Positions 18,889 to 28,571 of a stretch of DNA of 64,000 nucleotides are shown piece after piece. The number at the start of each line of letters is the position of its first letter. Positions within the stretch are counted from its first letter, which is position 1. The stretch comes from an uncultured Mediterraneibacter sp. (GTDB lineage Bacteria; Bacillota; Clostridia; Lachnospirales; Lachnospiraceae). The notes under the pieces are model-generated. The model saw only the letters and a program-made list of their open reading frames with translations. It was not told where the DNA came from and did no database searches. The position numbers and the translations under genes were made by a program. The DNA is taken from positions 1 through 64,000 of the forward strand of contig CALWDM010000003.1 in assembly GCA_944376695.1 (NCBI GenBank), written 5' to 3'.

Positions 18889-20121
18889 TCACAGTATAAA
18901 TTCCGCAAAAACAGCATTGCTCACATCGAGCCCCCGCTCTGTCAGCCGCAGCCGGTCCCCGTCTCTTTCCAGCAGCCCCATGCTTTCAAAACGCGCGGTC
19001 TGCTCCCCGTAGACTTCCTCCACCGGGCGCCCGAAGTTTTCACGGAACCTGCGGCAGGATATCCCTTCTGTCTTCCGCAGCCCGAGGAACATAAACTCTT
19101 CCATCCGGTCTTCCACGGAAAGTGTCTCCGTCTCTTCCGCAGCCGGTCCCGGCAGTGCCGTGCCGGTCTCCCCGTTCATCGGCTGACCGGCGTCTGCACA
19201 CACTGCCCGGCCGCAGTCCCCCTCTCCGAAGATTTCCATATACTTCCGCATATCCGCAGTATTGTGAAACCGCTGTTCTTCCACAAGAGAAGCGGCCCCC
19301 AGCCCCAGGCCCAGATACTGCTTTCTTTCCCAGTACCCGAGATTGTGCCTGCATTCATACCCCTGCTTTGCGTAATTGGAGATCTCATACCTGTGATATC
19401 CGTATGTTTTCAGGATCTCCCCTGTCATCTGATAGATCTGCCTCTCCGTATCCTCATCCGGCAGCGGCGGCGCTTCCGCTGTATGTCCATCGTTATCCCC
19501 GCTTCCGTATGTTTCATGAAAAGGAGTCCCCTCCTCTATGATCAGGCTGTAGGCGGAGAGATGCTCCGGACTAAGCTCTGCCACTGTCCCCAGGGTCCGT
19601 TCCCAGCTTTCCTCTGTCTGCCCCGGTATCGCTGAGATCAGGTCCACATTGACATTGCAGAATCCCGCTTTCCTTACGGTCTCCCACGTATCCAGGAATT
19701 CCCGGAACGTATGGATCCGCCCCAGCATTTCCAGTTCCCTGTCATCCGCTGACTGGAGCCCGATGCTCAGCCTGTTCACGCCGCACTGCCTCCACGCGGC
19801 CGCTTTCTCTCCGGTCACTGTGCCGGGATTTACTTCCATCGTGATCTCCGCGTCCCTGCTGATGTCAAAACTCTCCCCCAGGGCATGAAAAATCCGGGCA
19901 GTCTCCTCCCCTGTCAGTACAGAGGGAGTCCCACCGCCCAGAAACACTGTGCTCACACGGTAATCCATGTAAGCCTCTCTTCTTCCTTTGATCTCCCGGA
20001 GAAGGGCCTCTGTGTAGGCTGCCCTCTCCGCCTCCCCGGCCGGTCCGGAGAGGAAATCACAGTATGCGCATTTTTTTACACAGAACGGGATATGCACATA
20101 CAGTTCCAGTTCCTTTTTCAC
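18889..20121 (-). CDS. hemW: Radical SAM protein HemW (heme chaperone family, formerly coproporphyrinogen III oxidase-like)
   Basis: Radical SAM protein with YVHIPFCVKKCAYCDF at its N-terminus, the CxxxCxxC cluster motif followed by the HemW-type extra cysteine context, and VFLGGGTPS and ITMEVNPGT downstream. HemW family members insert or carry heme rather than oxidise coproporphyrinogen. I prefer the GTG at 20121, which has GGAGGAG upstream; an ATG at 20178 would add 19 basic residues without similarity. A non-conserved Gly/Pro/Glu-rich insertion lies around residues 310-340. It follows lepA closely, the conserved order in Firmicutes. Confidence 0.93.
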   Translation of the reverse strand: MKKELELYVHIPFCVKKCAYCDFLSGPAGEAERAAYTEALLREIKGRREAYMDYRVSTVFLGGGTPSVLTGEETARIFHALGESFDISRDAEITMEVNPGTVTGEKAAAWRQCGVNRLSIGLQSADDRELEMLGRIHTFREFLDTWETVRKAGFCNVNVDLISAIPGQTEESWERTLGTVAELSPEHLSAYSLIIEEGTPFHETYGSGDNDGHTAEAPPLPDEDTERQIYQMTGEILKTYGYHRYEISNYAKQGYECRHNLGYWERKQYLGLGLGAASLVEEQRFHNTADMRKYMEIFGEGDCGRAVCADAGQPMNGETGTALPGPAAEETETLSVEDRMEEFMFLGLRKTEGISCRRFRENFGRPVEEVYGEQTARFESMGLLERDGDRLRLTERGLDVSNAVFAEFIL

Positions 20122-20210
20122 GATCCTGCTCCTCCCGCGGGTCTGTATACCGCTTTCAGTCCGGCGCTTTTTCTGCACGGCGGGCGCCTGTGCCGCCGTC
20201 CGCTCCCGTA

Positions 20211-22025
20211 TCAGTCGTCATCCAGCTTTAAGACGCTCATGAACGCCTTCTGCGGGATCTCTACATTCCCTACCTGGCGCATGCGCTTCTTTCCTTCCTT
20301 CTGCTTTTCCAGCAGCTTCTTCTTACGGGAGATGTCGCCGCCGTAGCACTTCGCCAGCACGTCCTTGCGCATTGCCTTTACAGTCTCCCTGGCAATGATC
20401 TTGCTGCCGACGGCCGCCTGGATCGGGATCTCGAAGAGCTGTCTCGGGATCTCTGCCTTAAGCTTCTCGCACATCTTCCTTCCCCTCTCGTACGCGCTTC
20501 CCGCAAATACGATAAAGGACAGGGCGTCCACTTCTTCTTTATTAATAAGGATGTCCAGCTTCACAAGCTCGGAGCGCTGGTATCCCATCATCTCATAATC
20601 AAAGGACGCATAACCTCTGGACCTTGATTTCAGCGCGTCAAAGAAATCATAGATGATCTCATTGAGGGGGAGATGGTAGTTGAGGACCGCGCGCTTCTCT
20701 TCGATATACTCCATGCCCTGGTAGATCCCGCGCCGCTCCTGGCACAGATCCATGATCGCGCCGATGTACTCAGAGGTCACCATGATCTCTGCCTTGACCA
20801 TGGGTTCTTCCATATAGTCGATCTCCGCCGGGTCCGGCATATTTGTCGGATTCGTCAGGTCGATTACTTCCCCATTCGTCTTGTGGATCTTATAGATCAC
20901 GCTTGGCGCGGTCGTTACGAGGTCCAGATTGTACTCTCTCTCCAGCCTCTCCTGGATGATCTCCAGATGGAGGAGCCCCAGGAACCCACAGCGGAAACCG
21001 AATCCCAGCGCCACAGACGTCTCTGCCTCGAACTGGAGCGCAGCGTCATTGAGCTGGAGCTTTTCAAGGGCATCCCTCAGGTCCGGATACTTGGCCCCGT
21101 CCGCGGGGTAAAGCCCGCAGTACACCATGGGGTTGACCTTCTTATATCCGGGGAGAGGCTCCGCGCACGGATCCTGGGCGTTGGTGATCGTATCGCCCAC
21201 CCGGGTTTCTTTTACATTCTTCAGGCTCGCCGTGATGTAGCCGACCATCCCGGCATCCAGTTCCTCGCAGGGGAGGAACTGCCCTGCCCCGAATGTCCCG
21301 ACTTCCACGACCTCCGCCTTTGCCCCGGTGGCCATCATCAGGATCGGCGTTCCCTTGCGCACGGTCCCCTGTTTGATCCGGCAGAATACGATCACCCCTT
21401 TATAGGAGTCGTACTTGGAATCAAAGATCAGCGCCTGGAGCGGGGCGGCCGGATCTCCCTCCGGTGCGGGGATCTTCTTCACGATCTGCTCCAGCACTTC
21501 ATGGACATTCTGTCCGGTCTTCGCGGAAATAAGCGGAGCGTCGTCCGCCTCAATGCCAATGACATCCTCGATCTCTTCCCTGACCCGTTCCGGATCCGCG
21601 CTCGGCAGGTCGATCTTATTGATCACAGGCATCACGTCCAGGTCATGGTCCAGCGCCAGATACACATTCGCCAGCGTCTGCGCCTCCACCCCCTGCGCCG
21701 CGTCCACCACGAGGATCGCGCCGTCGCAGGCGGCAAGGCTTCTGGAGACTTCATAGTTAAAATCCACATGCCCCGGGGTATCGATGAGATTGAAGATATA
21801 CTCCTCCCCGTCGTCTGCCTTGTACACTGTACGGACTGCCTGGGCTTTGATCGTGATGCCTCTCTCCCGCTCCAGGTCCATGTTGTCCAGCACCTGGGAC
21901 TGCATCTCGCGGCTGGTCAGAAGCCCGGTCATCTCGATGATCCGGTCCGCCAGGGTGGATTTCCCGTGATCGATATGCGCAATAATACAAAAGTTCCTTA
22001 TCTTACTCTGATCTATAACTGACAC
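20211..22025 (-). CDS. lepA: Elongation factor 4 (LepA)
   Basis: Ribosome-associated GTPase that back-translocates stalled ribosomes. The 604-residue protein has the G1 motif AHIDHGKST near the N-terminus, RERGITI in switch I, DTPGHVDF as G3 and NKIDLP as G4, then the LepA-specific C-terminal domain ending [19 protein letters not shown]. The start codon is GTG at 22025, after AAAGGAAAG. It lies 22 bases behind holA, so it is co-transcribed. Confidence 0.98.
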   Translation of the reverse strand: MSVIDQSKIRNFCIIAHIDHGKSTLADRIIEMTGLLTSREMQSQVLDNMDLERERGITIKAQAVRTVYKADDGEEYIFNLIDTPGHVDFNYEVSRSLAACDGAILVVDAAQGVEAQTLANVYLALDHDLDVMPVINKIDLPSADPERVREEIEDVIGIEADDAPLISAKTGQNVHEVLEQIVKKIPAPEGDPAAPLQALIFDSKYDSYKGVIVFCRIKQGTVRKGTPILMMATGAKAEVVEVGTFGAGQFLPCEELDAGMVGYITASLKNVKETRVGDTITNAQDPCAEPLPGYKKVNPMVYCGLYPADGAKYPDLRDALEKLQLNDAALQFEAETSVALGFGFRCGFLGLLHLEIIQERLEREYNLDLVTTAPSVIYKIHKTNGEVIDLTNPTNMPDPAEIDYMEEPMVKAEIMVTSEYIGAIMDLCQERRGIYQGMEYIEEKRAVLNYHLPLNEIIYDFFDALKSRSRGYASFDYEMMGYQRSELVKLDILINKEEVDALSFIVFAGSAYERGRKMCEKLKAEIPRQLFEIPIQAAVGSKIIARETVKAMRKDVLAKCYGGDISRKKKLLEKQKEGKKRMRQVGNVEIPQKAFMSVLKLDDD

Positions 22026-22046
22026 TTTCTTTCCTCCAATCCCGGT

Positions 22047-23030
22047 TCAGTGCGCGGAGTGCTTTACAAGAAAAAGCTCCACTGCCAGATGGTCTGTCAG
22101 GAGCCCCGTTTTGACCCGCTGCTCCATATCCGCCCCTTCTTCCATTGTCTCCCTCAGTTCCTTTGAATGGAACCGCTTTGCCTGCTCCATATACCTTCCG
22201 GCGGCAAACGGATGGAGCCCTGCCTTTGAGGCAATCTCTTTTTTCCCATACCCCTGGTTTAAGAGCGCCTTTACATGGAAGAGGAGCCGGTACTCCCTTG
22301 TCAGAAGGAAAAGGATCCGCATCGGCGGCTCTTTCAGTGCAAGCAGCTCATAGTACAGATCCAGCGCCTTCCTCTGGTTCTTATCCGCGGCTGCGTTGAC
22401 CATCTCAAAAATATGGTTCGTAATCTGTGTGACGCACACAGCGTCCACATCTGCCCTTGTAAGAGTATCCCTGTCCAGGGCATAGCAGACCAGCTTTTCC
22501 ATCTCCCTGAGGATGTTCTCCATATCTGTCCCTACTTTATTCAGAAAGTAAGCGATATCCGACGGTTCCATCGTCTTATGCTCTTTTTTCACAAGACTCT
22601 GGACCCACCGCCTGAGCGTATTTTCGTCCTGCACTCCCAGCTCCGCGATATGTCCCTTTGCCTTTACTGCCTTGTACAGCTTACTGCGCTTGTCCACTTC
22701 GCTCTCTATAAAAATGAAATACGTCGTATCCGGTATCCCGCCGCTGATGTAATCCGCCATATCTGCGCCGGAATTCTTGAAAAAACCGGTATTTTCAAAC
22801 ACGATCAGCCTGCGCTCCGAGAAAAACGGCAGCGTCTCCGCCAGGTCGATGACCTCTTTGATATCCGTATTCTTTCCCTCGCAGTACGCATAATTCATAG
22901 TATCCCCTTCGGGTAGCATGGCTTTGATAAAGCGTTCCTTATACTGCTTTTTCAGATAAGCTTCCTCCCCGTACAGCAGATAGATCTGTTTGAAATTCCC
23001 TGTTTTTAAATCTTCATTCAGACTCTTCAT
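22047..23030 (-). CDS. holA: DNA polymerase III subunit delta
   Basis: Clamp-loader subunit that opens the beta sliding clamp. The 327-residue protein begins MKSLNEDLKTGNFKQIYLLYGEEAYLK, the typical HolA opening, with a degenerate AAA+ fold (LPFFSERRLIVFENTGFF; no functional P-loop) and a helical C-terminal domain with YELLALKEPPMRILFLLTREYRLL. It heads the holA-lepA-hemW unit and is 30 bases downstream of the ABC-F gene, which may share the transcript. Confidence 0.95.
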   Translation of the reverse strand: MKSLNEDLKTGNFKQIYLLYGEEAYLKKQYKERFIKAMLPEGDTMNYAYCEGKNTDIKEVIDLAETLPFFSERRLIVFENTGFFKNSGADMADYISGGIPDTTYFIFIESEVDKRSKLYKAVKAKGHIAELGVQDENTLRRWVQSLVKKEHKTMEPSDIAYFLNKVGTDMENILREMEKLVCYALDRDTLTRADVDAVCVTQITNHIFEMVNAAADKNQRKALDLYYELLALKEPPMRILFLLTREYRLLFHVKALLNQGYGKKEIASKAGLHPFAAGRYMEQAKRFHSKELRETMEEGADMEQRVKTGLLTDHLAVELFLVKHSAH

Positions 23031-23060
23031 TGTCCTCTCCTACACAGCGCCCGGACCGCT

Positions 23061-24695
23061 TTAGTCTTCCTCCTCCGTCTGTACGGAATAGGTCTGTCTC
23101 TTTCTCGCCATCTCATCGCTTGCCAGGTATTCGTCATACGTCGTGATCTTGTCGATGAGCTGCCCGCCCGGCATGATCTCCATGATACGGTTCGCTGTGG
23201 TCTGCACGATCTGATGGTCTCTCGATGTAAAGAGCAGCACGCCCGGGAATTTGATCAGGCCGTTGTTGAGCGCGGTGATCGCCTCCATATCCAGATGGTT
23301 GGTAGGCTCGTCAAGGAGAAGGACATTCGCCCCGGAGATCATCATCTTGGAGAGCAGGCAGCGCACCTTTTCCCCTCCGGATAACACTTTGACCTTCTTC
23401 ACTCCGTCTTCTCCTGAGAACAGCATACGCCCGAGGAATCCGCGGACATAGGTCACATCCTTTTCCTCAGAATACTGGGTCAGCCACTCAGTGATCGTAT
23501 AGTCGCTGTCAAACTCGCCGCCGAAATCCTTCGGGAAATAAGCCTGCGATGTGGTCACTCCCCATTTATAAGTGCCTTCGTCCGGCTCCATCTCCCCGAT
23601 CAGGATCTTGAAAAGGACTGTCTTCGCCAGTTCATTGCTCCCCACAAACGCCACCTTATCGTCACGGCCCAGGGTAAAGCTGATATTGTCAAGGATCTTC
23701 TCTCCGTCAATGGTTTTGGACAGACCTTCCACCGTGAGCACCTCGTTGCCGATCTCGCGGTTCGGGCGGAAATCGATATACGGGTACTTCCTGCTGGACG
23801 GCTTGATCTCATCGAGCTGGATCTTCTCCAGGGCGCGCTTTCTGGACGTCGCCTGCTTGGACTTGGAAGCATTGGCGGAAAACCGCGCGATAAATTCCTG
23901 CAGTTCTTTGATCTTCTCCTCCTTCTTCCTGTTCGCTTCCTTCATCTGGCGGATCAGGAGCTGGCTGGACTCATACCAGAAATCATAGTTTCCGGCATAG
24001 AGCTGGATCTTGCCGTAATCAATATCCGCGATCTGCGTACATACCTTATTCAGGAAGTAACGGTCATGGGATACGACGATGACCGTATTGTCAAAGTTGA
24101 TGAGGAACTCTTCCAGCCATGCGATGGCATCCAGGTCCAGGTGGTTGGTCGGCTCGTCAAGGAGCAGGATGTCCGGGTTGCCGAACAATGCCTGGGCGAG
24201 GAGTACCTTCACCTTCTCCGGGCCGGTCAGTTCCTTCAGATATTTATAATGAAGGTCTGTCTCAATGCCAAGTCCGTTCAGGAGAGACGCGGCGTCAGAC
24301 TCCGCCTCCCAGCCGTTCATTACTGCGAACTCCGCCTCCAGCTCGCTGGCGCGGATACCGTCCTCATCCGTGAAATCTTCTTTTGCATAGATCACTTCTT
24401 TTTCCTTCATGATCTCATACAGTCTCGCATTTCCCATGATGACTGTATCGAGCACCGTATATTCGTCATATTTAAAGTGGTCCTGCTGCAGGAAGGAAAG
24501 TCTCTCCCCGGGAGTGATAACGACTTCCCCCTTGGTCGGTTCGAGCTGGCCGGAAAGGATCTTAAGGAAAGTAGACTTTCCCGCGCCGTTGGCGCCGATC
24601 AGGCCATAGCAGTTGCCTTCTGTAAATTTGATATTCACATCCTCAAAAAGCGCCTTTTTCCCTACCCGAAGCGTCACATTATTTGCACTGATCAT
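23061..24695 (-). CDS. ABC-F family ATPase (YkpA/YbiT-like)
   Basis: A soluble protein of 544 residues with two ABC nucleotide-binding domains and no membrane segments. Domain 1 has GANGAGKST near 37; its signature region reads LTGPEKVK, and Walker B is LLLDEPTNHLDLDAIAWLE. Domain 2 has a non-canonical Walker A, GSNELAKTV near 350, and LSGGEKVR. The interdomain linker of about 80 residues is rich in charged residues (KEANRKKEEKIKELQEFI). ABC-F proteins bind the ribosomal E site; this subtype is usually housekeeping rather than antibiotic resistance. The unusual second P-loop (NELAK instead of NGxGK) is shared with the YkpA/YbiT subgroup as I recall it. AAGGAGAT precedes the ATG. Confidence 0.92.
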   Translation of the reverse strand: MISANNVTLRVGKKALFEDVNIKFTEGNCYGLIGANGAGKSTFLKILSGQLEPTKGEVVITPGERLSFLQQDHFKYDEYTVLDTVIMGNARLYEIMKEKEVIYAKEDFTDEDGIRASELEAEFAVMNGWEAESDAASLLNGLGIETDLHYKYLKELTGPEKVKVLLAQALFGNPDILLLDEPTNHLDLDAIAWLEEFLINFDNTVIVVSHDRYFLNKVCTQIADIDYGKIQLYAGNYDFWYESSQLLIRQMKEANRKKEEKIKELQEFIARFSANASKSKQATSRKRALEKIQLDEIKPSSRKYPYIDFRPNREIGNEVLTVEGLSKTIDGEKILDNISFTLGRDDKVAFVGSNELAKTVLFKILIGEMEPDEGTYKWGVTTSQAYFPKDFGGEFDSDYTITEWLTQYSEEKDVTYVRGFLGRMLFSGEDGVKKVKVLSGGEKVRCLLSKMMISGANVLLLDEPTNHLDMEAITALNNGLIKFPGVLLFTSRDHQIVQTTANRIMEIMPGGQLIDKITTYDEYLASDEMARKRQTYSVQTEEED

Positions 24696-25022
24696 TCTTA
24701 TATCTCCTTACTGTCATAAATATTGTTTCCAGGATATCCGGCAGGCTGCCCTGCCATGAGCGCGCACTTATGCACTATCGCATATCTTAACATGGGCGGA
24801 GCGTAAAATCAATCACCATGCACATAATCTGCATGTGTTTCCCCGGCGGGCGGCGGTCAGATGTGAATGCCCCGGCGGGCAGCATCCGATTACCGTCCCG
24901 GATTTCGACTTTTAAGGTCGAAAATAGTCGAATATTTTATATTGTATGTCATTTTTCTACATTTTACGATAATATAGGTGTGCAAACTGAACGGGCATCT
25001 CAGATCAGAGAGGGGTATGCAT
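24696..25022. other. Intergenic region with GC-rich direct repeat and 0A-box-like cluster
   Basis: No gene. It contains an 11-base direct repeat CCCCGGCGGGC (24841-24851 and 24870-24880) and, at 24904-24932, three sites one base away from the Spo0A box. The part near the downstream gene is AT-rich and has a possible GATAAT -10 at 24968-24973. Confidence 0.5.
24904..24932 (+). promoter_or_regulatory. Cluster of three Spo0A-box-like sites
   Basis: TTCGACT (24904-24910), GGTCGAA (24916-24922) and AGTCGAA (24926-24932) each match the 0A box TGTCGAA, on one strand or the other, at six of seven positions. The first two form a hairpin-like dyad. They lie about 90 bases upstream of a gene encoding a Spo0A-type DNA-binding domain, so autoregulation or Spo0A control is possible. 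Confidence 0.5.
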
Positions 25023-25469
25023 ATGATTTATGAACAAATTATAATCAACACTCTTGACTCTCTTGGAGTCAGTCGTTCTTACACAGGTTATGATTATATA
25101 GTCCACGGACTTCTTCTCATCATTGAGGATCAGGAACGCCTGGACTGCATTACAAAATCCCTTTATCTGGACATTGCCAGTCGTTTTCATACAAGCTGGA
25201 CCTGTGTGGAAAAAAATATGAGAACGGTGGTCACTTCCGTCTGGGAATCTCACAACAAAGAACTTCTTGATCTTATCTTCAACAAATCCAATCGGGACAG
25301 AAAACCAACGAATAAACAATTTATGAAATATTTGTATGATTATGTCATTCATGCAGGCAGCCATATTCAAAACAACGGCATGAATATGTCCATCCTTTGT
25401 CCGATCTCCAACAGCTACTGTGAATCACTGAGACTATTCTACCTCCGGCTCTCACAGATACTGGAATGA
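25023..25469 (+). CDS. Free-standing Spo0A C-terminal (DNA-binding) domain protein
   Basis: 148 residues. The first two thirds match the Spo0A effector domain: IINTLDSLGVSRSYTGYDYIVHG, LLIIEDQERLDCITKSLYLDIASRFHT, then a recognition-helix region TCVEKNMRTVVTSVWESHN. There is no receiver domain, so phosphorylation by the sporulation relay cannot control it directly. The recognition helix differs from canonical Spo0A, so its sites may differ too. I chose the ATG at 25023, which is correctly spaced from GAGAGGGG; the ATG at 25017 is too close. Monocistronic, AT-rich compared with neighbours, with 0A-like boxes upstream. Probably a sporulation-related or derived regulator. Confidence 0.8.
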   Translation: MIYEQIIINTLDSLGVSRSYTGYDYIVHGLLLIIEDQERLDCITKSLYLDIASRFHTSWTCVEKNMRTVVTSVWESHNKELLDLIFNKSNRDRKPTNKQFMKYLYDYVIHAGSHIQNNGMNMSILCPISNSYCESLRLFYLRLSQILE

Positions 25470-25515
25470 CAGACAGGAGGCGGGATCTGCCTCCTGTCCG
25501 CGATCCGCTCACACG

Positions 25516-26295
25516 CTACGATGCTTTTTCCTCACGAATCAATTCCCGCACCGCCTCCACTGCTGTCCTGACAGCTCCGTCCGTATCATGCACCTGCCGG
25601 TTCTCAAGTCCGAGCTTTTCCCGCTCCTGATTGGCAATAACAAGGAAAACGGAACCTACACGTACTCTCCGGTATGCCCCCGCGATAAAAAGCGCCGCGG
25701 ATTCCATCTCTGACGCCATGCACCCCATGCGCAGCCATGCCTCCCATTTGTCCAGAAGTTCATGGCTGACCGGATGCTTCTCCGGCTGATGCTGTCCGTA
25801 GAAAGAATCCTTGCACTGTACAACGCCGGTATGGTAAGGCACGCCCAGCTTTTTCGCCGCGTTTACCAGGGCATTCGTCACTTCCAGGTCCGGCACCGCC
25901 GGGTATTCAATAGGCGCGTACTCCCTGCTCGTCCCTTCCATGCGGATGGCTCCCGTGGCGATGACCAGATCGCCGCCGCACACTTCCGTCTGCATACCGC
26001 CGCATGTCCCTGCCCGGATAAATGTGTCCGCACCGCAGTTGCACAGTTCCTCCAGGGCTATGGATGCCGAAGGGCCTCCGATGCCCGTGCTGGTCGCGCT
26101 CACTTTCTCTCCGTCCACAATACCGGTATAAGTCACAAACTCCCGGCTGTCCGCCGCCAGATAAGGCTTTTCAAAATATTCCGAAATCTTCACGCACCGC
26201 TTCGGATCTCCGGTGAGTATGACATATTTCCCCACATCCTGAGGCTTAAGCCCCACATGGTACTGAAGTCCTGCTCCTTCTGTGTAATCTACCAT
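25516..26295 (-). CDS. udp: Uridine phosphorylase-like nucleoside phosphorylase
   Basis: Cleaves uridine (or a related nucleoside) with phosphate to base and ribose 1-phosphate. The 259-residue protein is a PNP_UDP_1 member: LTGDPKR near 29 (phosphate), [25 protein letters not shown] near 95 and [11 protein letters not shown] near 197 (ribose-binding ESA motif). It is downstream of cytidine deaminase on the same strand, consistent with pyrimidine salvage: cytidine to uridine to uracil. An AAAGGAGC site precedes the start. Specificity for uridine over purines rests on context and overall resemblance. Confidence 0.87.
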   Translation of the reverse strand: MVDYTEGAGLQYHVGLKPQDVGKYVILTGDPKRCVKISEYFEKPYLAADSREFVTYTGIVDGEKVSATSTGIGGPSASIALEELCNCGADTFIRAGTCGGMQTEVCGGDLVIATGAIRMEGTSREYAPIEYPAVPDLEVTNALVNAAKKLGVPYHTGVVQCKDSFYGQHQPEKHPVSHELLDKWEAWLRMGCMASEMESAALFIAGAYRRVRVGSVFLVIANQEREKLGLENRQVHDTDGAVRTAVEAVRELIREEKAS

Positions 26296-26383
26296 CCCTG
26301 TCAGCTCCTTTCTCCTTCTTTCTACTGCTTTGCCAGTTTTACCATACGGCTCGTCCCGGAACGGCCTGCCCCGATCACGAACC

Positions 26384-26428
26384 CCCTTACACTCTCCTCC
26401 CTTACACTCTCCTCCCTTACACTCTTAT
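26384..26428 (-). repeat. 15-base tandem repeat, three copies, just after cdd
   Basis: Units CCCTTACACTCTCCT at 26384-26398 and 26399-26413 are identical; the third at 26414-26428 differs only at its end. It starts three bases beyond the cdd stop codon. Confidence 0.9.
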
Positions 26429-26431
26429 CCC

Positions 26432-26842
26432 TCAAAGTCTGAACCCCATCGGAGCAAGCCCGTCCAATGTATATATCTGATACTCTTCCCTGCTTATTGC
26501 AAGTACGATCTGGAAATCCGGGCTGCAGAATTCCAGCATTACCTGCCTGCACACCCCGCAGGGCGGGCAGAGAGTCTCCGGCTCCTTCTCCCCTGGTCCT
26601 CCCGCGATACTGATTGCCCTGAAACTGCGCGCGCCTTCACTCACCGCTTTAAAGAAAGCGGTCCGCTCAGCGCAGTTCGTCGGGGTATAGGCGCTGTTCT
26701 CAATGTTACATCCCGTATAGATCTCTCCGCTGTCTGAGAGCAGCGCCGCCCCTACCTGAAAATTCGAATAGGGCGCATATGCGTTTTCTCTTGCTTCCAG
26801 CGCTCTGCCGATAAGCTCCTGTATTTCTTTTTCCGCCAGCAT
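26432..26842 (-). CDS. cdd: Cytidine deaminase
   Basis: Deaminates cytidine and deoxycytidine to the uridine forms. The 136-residue protein has the zinc motifs: NCAERTA (cysteine ligand and catalytic glutamate) and PPCGVCRQ (two cysteine ligands), the tetrameric bacterial type. I chose the ATG at 26842, which follows AAAGGAGACAGAGAC; an in-frame ATG at 26917 would add 25 unrelated residues. It precedes the uridine phosphorylase gene. A 15-base tandem repeat begins directly behind its stop codon. Confidence 0.95.
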   Translation of the reverse strand: MLAEKEIQELIGRALEARENAYAPYSNFQVGAALLSDSGEIYTGCNIENSAYTPTNCAERTAFFKAVSEGARSFRAISIAGGPGEKEPETLCPPCGVCRQVMLEFCSPDFQIVLAISREEYQIYTLDGLAPMGFRL

Positions 26843-26920
26843 GTCTCTGTCTCCTTTTCCGTTTTCCGCAGAGGAGCAGGCTGCCGCGCCTGCCGGCAGG
26901 CCTGATCCCCTCTTCAATAT

Positions 26921-27400
26921 TTAATATTCACACAGGACAATGACCTTCTGGGGCGTTGTCTGTGCCGGGATGCTGAACGTAGTCGTCGTATAGTAGACGA
27001 GCAGTTCTGAATTCTCCGGACTGCACGTATATTGCTGTCCGTTCAGCGTCTCCACATTCGTAGCCGGACCGATATTCAGCCGCAGTGTGCTGTCAGAAGA
27101 GGTCAGGCTGTCGTCAAAATAGTCAAGCTTAACCTGCTGATTTCTCCGAAGCGATGTGACCAGCTCTGCCTGATATTGGGGCGGATATACCGCCGGGGTC
27201 GGCAGATTGGCGTCATAAAAGACTGCGATCCTCATCCCGGGACGGAGACGTACATTGTCCACGATCATTGTCTCCCCTGTCACCACTACATTTACAATGT
27301 TGGAATTACTGACAAGCGACACCATCATCGTACAGCAGGAATCCCCCCTGTTAATACTCTGTATCACGCCCTCCACACTTTCAAAAGTCTCGTATGCCAT
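26921..27400 (-). CDS. Conserved hypothetical protein, beta-rich
   Basis: 159 residues, no signal peptide or membrane helix. Many alternating hydrophobic residues and motifs such as GVIQSINRGDSCCTMMVSL and MIVDNVRLRPGMRIAVFYD suggest a small beta-barrel fold, perhaps OB-like. I do not recognise a named family. A clear AAAAGGAGC site supports translation from 27400. It is 78 bases upstream of cdd on the same strand and could be co-transcribed with cdd and udp, but nothing in its sequence points to nucleoside metabolism. Confidence 0.7.
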   Translation of the reverse strand: MAYETFESVEGVIQSINRGDSCCTMMVSLVSNSNIVNVVVTGETMIVDNVRLRPGMRIAVFYDANLPTPAVYPPQYQAELVTSLRRNQQVKLDYFDDSLTSSDSTLRLNIGPATNVETLNGQQYTCSPENSELLVYYTTTTFSIPAQTTPQKVIVLCEY

Positions 27401-27476
27401 GACAGTAAAGCTCCTTTTTATCTACATGATGATCTCCCTATCATTGTATGCGCATCATCCCTCTCATGACTATATC

Positions 27477-28481
27477 TTATTTCAGATCCAGTTCTCCCGC
27501 CAGCCATCTTTCCGCCAGCTCTGTCCAGATTCCCACTTGGTCCAGCAGCCCGCGCAGCCACTCCCTGACCTCCGGTGTACAGCGCTCTCTCCTCCTGCCG
27601 TCCAGGGCGAACTCCCGGATCATCTCTTCCCCCTTCTCCGGAGAACAGGGAGTCTTCCCAGCCGTCACTGCTTCTGCAAGCAGACGGATCTGCTCCAGAG
27701 TATAAAGTTCATCCGTCTCCTCGTCCAGCCATTCCTCTGTTGCCACAGACAGCCCGTGTATCCCGTCAGTGAAAACGTGATGCGCGTAAGGTACGCCCGC
27801 CCTCCTGCATGCCTCCGCAAATAAATAACTGTTCTCCACCGGCACGCTGGCATCCGTGGCTGTCTGCCAGAGAAAGCAGGGCGGCGTGTCCTCTGTCACA
27901 TGTTTCTCCAGAGACATATACTCCAGTTCCTTTTCATCGGGTTCCACACCCAGAAGAGCGCGGAACGACTCCCGGTTCGAATATTGACCGGAAGTGATGA
28001 CCGGGTAGCACAGCACTGCCGCATCCGGCCTGTTTGATACTTCCCCGTACACCGAAGCCGGGTCTTTGATATCCTTATAGTGGACGCACAGAGATGCGCA
28101 GAGATGGCCGCCTGCTGAAAAACCGCACACCGCGGTTTTCAGCGGATCAATATGAAACTTCGCGGCATGCGCGCGGATGACCCTGACTGCCCGTGAAATA
28201 TCCCGCATAGGCTGCATCCCCAGCGGCGCTTTCAGCTCATCCAGATGGTTGACCGTATAGGCAAGGACAAACACATTGTAGCCTGCCCGGTAAAATTCCA
28301 GAGCCGGAAGATGCCCCTCAGACGGGGATGCATACCTGTATGCGCCTCCCGGCACTACGACCATAGCCGGCCGGGGGTTCTCATCTTCGTGTATATAGCT
28401 CACGATAAAAGGAATAAATCCGTAAGCAGCAGGGTACGCATATTCCTCTTTCTCCCATATTTCGATCCTCTCTCCGATCAT
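27477..28481 (-). CDS. Alpha/beta hydrolase, acetyl-esterase type
   Basis: 334-residue soluble hydrolase. VVPGGAYRYASPSEG near 60 is the oxyanion-hole region (GGAY, an HGGG variant), and VCGFSAGGHLCASL near 130 holds the nucleophile elbow G-F-S-A-G. The catalytic histidine is likely in FTDGIHGLS near 245. This matches the BD-FAE/acetyl xylan esterase-like group that removes acetyl groups from plant polysaccharides or small esters. There is no signal peptide, so it acts inside the cell on imported substrates. GAGGAGG precedes the start. Confidence 0.85.
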   Translation of the reverse strand: MIGERIEIWEKEEYAYPAAYGFIPFIVSYIHEDENPRPAMVVVPGGAYRYASPSEGHLPALEFYRAGYNVFVLAYTVNHLDELKAPLGMQPMRDISRAVRVIRAHAAKFHIDPLKTAVCGFSAGGHLCASLCVHYKDIKDPASVYGEVSNRPDAAVLCYPVITSGQYSNRESFRALLGVEPDEKELEYMSLEKHVTEDTPPCFLWQTATDASVPVENSYLFAEACRRAGVPYAHHVFTDGIHGLSVATEEWLDEETDELYTLEQIRLLAEAVTAGKTPCSPEKGEEMIREFALDGRRRERCTPEVREWLRGLLDQVGIWTELAERWLAGELDLK

Positions 28482-28508
28482 ATTGTATTCCTCCTCTTCT
28501 CAGCGAAA

Positions 28509-28552
28509 CGGACAGAGCGCTTCCGCCAATGCCGGCAGAAACTCTCTGTCCG
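28509..28552 (-). terminator. Hairpin between Mrp ATPase and esterase genes
   Basis: CGGACAGAG (28509-28517) pairs with 28544-28552, extended by near-pairs into a 22-base loop. Only a short T run follows on the minus strand, so termination is uncertain. Confidence 0.4.
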
Positions 28553-28571
28553 CCAGAAAGCCTGTCTTTTC

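Noticed and set aside
20673..22022. 449-codon plus-strand open frame opposite lepA
   Set aside because: Antisense to a highly conserved GTPase gene; composition is the mirror of lepA codons and no family features are seen.
24841..24880. Possible relation of the CCCCGGCGGGC direct repeat to the palindromic repeat family
   Set aside because: Only a short GC-rich string is shared; the diagnostic GGGGATATGGC part is missing, so it is not counted as a copy.
26384..26428. CRISPR array suspicion for the tandem repeats
   Set aside because: Units are contiguous without spacers and no cas genes are present anywhere in the window.
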